Below are positions 4,902 through 7,111 of a stretch of DNA of 7,111 bases, in pieces. Source of the DNA: Nitrospiraceae bacterium (GTDB lineage Bacteria > Nitrospirota > UBA9217); NCBI GenBank assembly GCA_003454665.1, contig DMKB01000126.1, forward strand, positions 1 to 7,111, written 5' to 3'. The translations under genes were made by a program, and so were the position numbers. How positions within the stretch are numbered: the first letter of the stretch is position 1; every line of letters starts with the position of its first letter. The notes below the pieces were generated by a model. It did no database searches, was not told where the DNA came from, and worked only from the letters and a program-made list of their open reading frames with translations.

Positions 4902-5537
4902 ATGCAATCGACAAAAGAAGTTGAGAGAAAAAAGATCATCCTGTGGCTGCTGATTTTTTTTGCCGTACTCGCGTGGTCTGCCATCAAGCCGAAGGGCTAT
5001 TTCATCTGGTTCCTCGAGGTGGCGCCGGCGCTGGCCGGCCTGGTGATCATCGCGGCGACCTATCATCGCTTTCCCCTGACGAAGCTCTCGTATTGGCTCA
5101 TCCTCATCCACTCCGTCATTCTGATGATCGGCGGGCACTATACCTACGCCGAAGTGCCGTTGTTCAACTGGATCAGGGACACCTTCGAGCTTTCGCGAAA
5201 CCACTATGATAAGGTCGGCCATTTTGCCCAGGGATTCATCCCGGCAATCATTGCGCGAGAGGTTCTGCTCCGCACGTCCCCCCTCAAGCAGGGCGGATGG
5301 CTGTTCTTTATCGTTGTTTCGATCTGTCTGGCCATCAGCGCCTTTTATGAATTGATCGAGTGGTGGGTGGCGGTGGCCTCAGGGACGGCTGCCGATGCAT
5401 TCCTGGGCACCCAGGGGTATGTGTGGGACACCCAGTCCGACATGGCCCTGGCGCTTCTCGGGGCCGTCTTATCACTATTCATTTTCGGTAAGTACCATGA
5501 TAGGCTTTTGCATGGGATGAGCACAAAACATCAATAG
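4902..5537 (+). CDS. DUF2238 / YjdF-like multi-pass inner membrane protein
   Basis: This 211-residue integral membrane protein fits the DUF2238 family (E. coli YjdF), whose function is unknown. Likely membrane spans are residues 11-28, 34-53, 62-78, possibly 107-122, 132-156 and 180-197. Several polar stretches near or inside the membrane look conserved for the family: GGHYTYAEVP (77-86), NHYDKVGHFAQGF (100-112), FYELIEWW (148-155) and GTQGYVWDTQSDM (169-181). Clustered His, Asp and Glu at membrane edges resemble a metal site or an active site, but this is only an inference. The start at 4902 is supported by GGAGG. The gene is divergent from the thioesterase and followed by a gene-free spacer, so it is probably transcribed alone. 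Five or six spans are possible, and the topology is uncertain. Confidence 0.85.
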   Translation: MQSTKEVERKKIILWLLIFFAVLAWSAIKPKGYFIWFLEVAPALAGLVIIAATYHRFPLTKLSYWLILIHSVILMIGGHYTYAEVPLFNWIRDTFELSRNHYDKVGHFAQGFIPAIIAREVLLRTSPLKQGGWLFFIVVSICLAISAFYELIEWWVAVASGTAADAFLGTQGYVWDTQSDMALALLGAVLSLFIFGKYHDRLLHGMSTKHQ

Positions 5538-5884
5538 ATTCGGCAGCCGTGTTCAGTCGTTCCGCACCGTGGTGCAGGGTCGCCACCGTATCATGCGCCT
5601 TGGAAGGGAAAGGGGAGAGGGAACTCCTTGTGTCTTATCGTCTCCCTATCTCCCTGTTTTCCTGTCGCGCCCTCTCCTCTGAATCATCCCCCCAACCTTG
5701 CAACTGCATCATCAATATGCTACTCTATTCTTAGTATTCGTATGCACGGCCGTACCTCTGCATCCGGCAGGGAACCGGCCGCGCATCACCATTGAAGCAG
5801 GTGAGCGTTCGTCACAAGAGCGGAGAAAGTCAGTTCCTGGACATCTTCGGTGTCGACGTTCTCTCGCCTGTGCCGGCTCGAACG
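5538..5884. other. Gene-free spacer before the serine protease
   Basis: No separate gene is supported here. The frames open over 5549-5734 give Ser/Cys-rich, unlikely proteins. A G-rich tract (5604-5622) is followed by a pyrimidine-rich stretch. Within that, 5628-5651 splits into octamers TTGTGTCT, TATCGTCT and CCCTATCT, loosely resembling the RTCT heptamers at 3078-3140. From 5735 the reading frame of the protease is already open, and the codons from 5801 on have a coding-like third-base bias. The protease may therefore begin earlier than 5885. Confidence 0.55.
5698..5726 (+). promoter_or_regulatory. Weak candidate promoter of the serine protease gene
   Basis: TTGCAA (5698-5703, four of six) and TACTCT (5721-5726, three of six) are 17 bases apart, and the -10 is preceded by TGC as in extended -10 sites. 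It is the best match in the spacer but weak. A transcript from here would cover both possible protease starts. Confidence 0.25.
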
Positions 5885-7111
5885 ATGTATTACGCTAACC
5901 GAATCATTTTTTCAGTGCTTGTCCTCTGTATCGTCCATGCAGGCATGGCCGCATCCGTCCATGGCGAAGGTCTCTCCCCTGACACGCAGGGCGTCTTTGG
6001 ACGGTACTCCGACCGCGTTGGCAAGATCCGGGTAGTGGAAGTAAAATCCGGGGCAAAGAGCGGTATCGGCTCTGGCTTCTTCGTCAGCGCCGAAGGCCAT
6101 ATCCTCACGAATTATCACGTCGTGTCAACGCTGATCCATCATCCTGAGCGGTACCGGGCCGAATTTATCGACAGCAATGGTGACGTGTACAAACTCAGCG
6201 TCGCGGGGGTCGATGTTGTCAACGATCTCGCGATCACACTGTCAGCAACCAGGCCGTCTCATTATTTCCGACTCGCTCCCGCGCATGTTTCCCAGGGGGC
6301 GCGCCTCTATTCACTCGGCTACCCCCATGACATCGGCATCAGCATTGTTGAAGGAACCTATAACGGGTTCCTCAAGAACGCCTTTAATAAAAAGATACAC
6401 TTCACCGGCTCCATCAACCCGGGAATGAGCGGCGGGCCGGCAATTACTGCGTCAGGGACGGTCGTGGGTATCAATGTTGCAACAGCAGGAAACCAGGTGA
6501 GCTTTCTCGTGCCCGTCAAAAAGGCGTTCACCTTGTTCAAGGCAACCTCCGCTGCAGGCAGTGCGAAACCGGGGACGTTTCTCGACGATGTGCGTTCGCA
6601 GCTCCTGTCCCATCAGGATGCCTATATGCCCGATGATCTTGTCCGGTCCGGCAAGACCATGGAGCTCGGAAAATACGAACTCCCCGGCAGGCTTGCCCCC
6701 TTTTTCAACTGCTGGGCAGACTCCGCGGACAGGAAGAAATATCCGTACCAGGTTGTTACCCATCAGTGTTCAACGAACGATGTCATCTATATATCAGGGA
6801 CCCATAAGTCGGGCTCCATCAAGTTCCAGCATCGCCTTATCACCACTGACAAACTGAACCGCTTCCGGTTTCATGCCCTCTATTCCGAGTTTTTCAGAAA
6901 AACCTTCGGATTTCTTTACAGCACCGAAGAAGAAGTGACGCGATACCGCTGTAAAACGGACACCGTGGAGCATGGGGGGATACCGTTCAAGACCCTTTTC
7001 TGCGCCCGAAGCTACCGGAAGCTCCCCGGGCTGTATGATGTCGTTTTTAAGGCTGCCGTCCTCGGGCAGGCGGATCGGGGACTCGAGACGACCCTCGTCC
7101 TTTCGGGGGTC
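5885..7111 (+). CDS. Exported trypsin-like serine protease, 3' end outside the window
   Basis: 409 codons are visible and no stop is reached. Residues 7-23 are hydrophobic after a short Arg-containing start, consistent with a signal peptide cleaved around residue 23-27 and a periplasmic or secreted product. Residues about 44-215 form a Trypsin_2/HtrA-like protease domain: GIGSGFFVSAEGHILTNYHV (60-79) with His78, VVNDLAIT (111-118) with Asp114, and GSINPGMSGGPAI (175-187) with Ser182. The triad and the oxyanion glycines are intact, so activity is expected. No PDZ domain follows. Residues about 230-409 are unassigned and hold four cysteines (C276, C295, C356, C373) that could form two disulfides. 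No Shine-Dalgarno sequence precedes the ATG at 5885; GTG codons at 5870 and 5801 are in the same open frame. The substrate is unknown. It could act as a quality-control or secreted protease. Confidence 0.82.
   Translation, partial: MYYANRIIFSVLVLCIVHAGMAASVHGEGLSPDTQGVFGRYSDRVGKIRVVEVKSGAKSGIGSGFFVSAEGHILTNYHVVSTLIHHPERYRAEFIDSNGDVYKLSVAGVDVVNDLAITLSATRPSHYFRLAPAHVSQGARLYSLGYPHDIGISIVEGTYNGFLKNAFNKKIHFTGSINPGMSGGPAITASGTVVGINVATAGNQVSFLVPVKKAFTLFKATSAAGSAKPGTFLDDVRSQLLSHQDAYMPDDLVRSGKTMELGKYELPGRLAPFFNCWADSADRKKYPYQVVTHQCSTNDVIYISGTHKSGSIKFQHRLITTDKLNRFRFHALYSEFFRKTFGFLYSTEEEVTRYRCKTDTVEHGGIPFKTLFCARSYRKLPGLYDVVFKAAVLGQADRGLETTLVLSGV

Overview
The window is about 7.1 kb of moderately GC-rich bacterial chromosome, by eye a little above 50% G+C, with ordinary housekeeping and accessory genes. 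The gene types suggest a Gram-negative, possibly anaerobic or environmental lineage such as Nitrospirota or Desulfobacterota: a DciA-type DUF721 helicase loader, a YbgC thioesterase, a TrmN6-like methyltransferase and a DUF2238 membrane protein. This is an inference from gene content and from the abundant short intergenic repeats. No rRNA, tRNA, CRISPR array, phage gene or transposase is visible.

Layout from left to right. (1) Bases 2-118 look like the last codons of a + strand gene that enters from outside. (2) Bases 125-229 are three consecutive heptamer arrays. (3) Bases 234-2405 (-) encode a 723-residue fusion of a GH63/MGH1-like glycoside hydrolase (glucosylglycerate/mannosylglycerate hydrolase type) with a C-terminal DUF547 domain; a good sigma70-type promoter lies upstream. 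(4) Bases 2563-3030 (+) encode a DUF721/DciA protein, transcribed divergently from the hydrolase. (5) Bases 3050-3140 are a second heptamer array between convergent genes. (6) Bases 3126-3881 (-) encode a TrmN6/YfiC-like N6-adenine methyltransferase. (7) Bases 3882-4256 have no gene and carry an ATCTGCG-type repeat family and stem-loops. (8) Bases 4257-4649 (-) encode a YbgC-type acyl-CoA thioesterase. (9) Bases 4902-5537 (+) encode a DUF2238/YjdF-like membrane protein, divergent from the thioesterase. (10) Bases 5538-5884 have no confident gene. (11) Bases 5885-7111 (+) encode an exported trypsin-like serine protease with an unassigned four-cysteine C-terminal region; it runs off the window.

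The genes do not form one operon. Strand changes nearly every gene, each unit has its own leader, and there is no obvious shared pathway. The most notable items are the hydrolase-DUF547 fusion, which joins a probable compatible-solute hydrolase to a domain of unknown function, and the two intergenic repeat families. The heptamer arrays sit in both convergent gaps. The ATCTGCG elements sit in the leaders and spacers of minus-strand genes.
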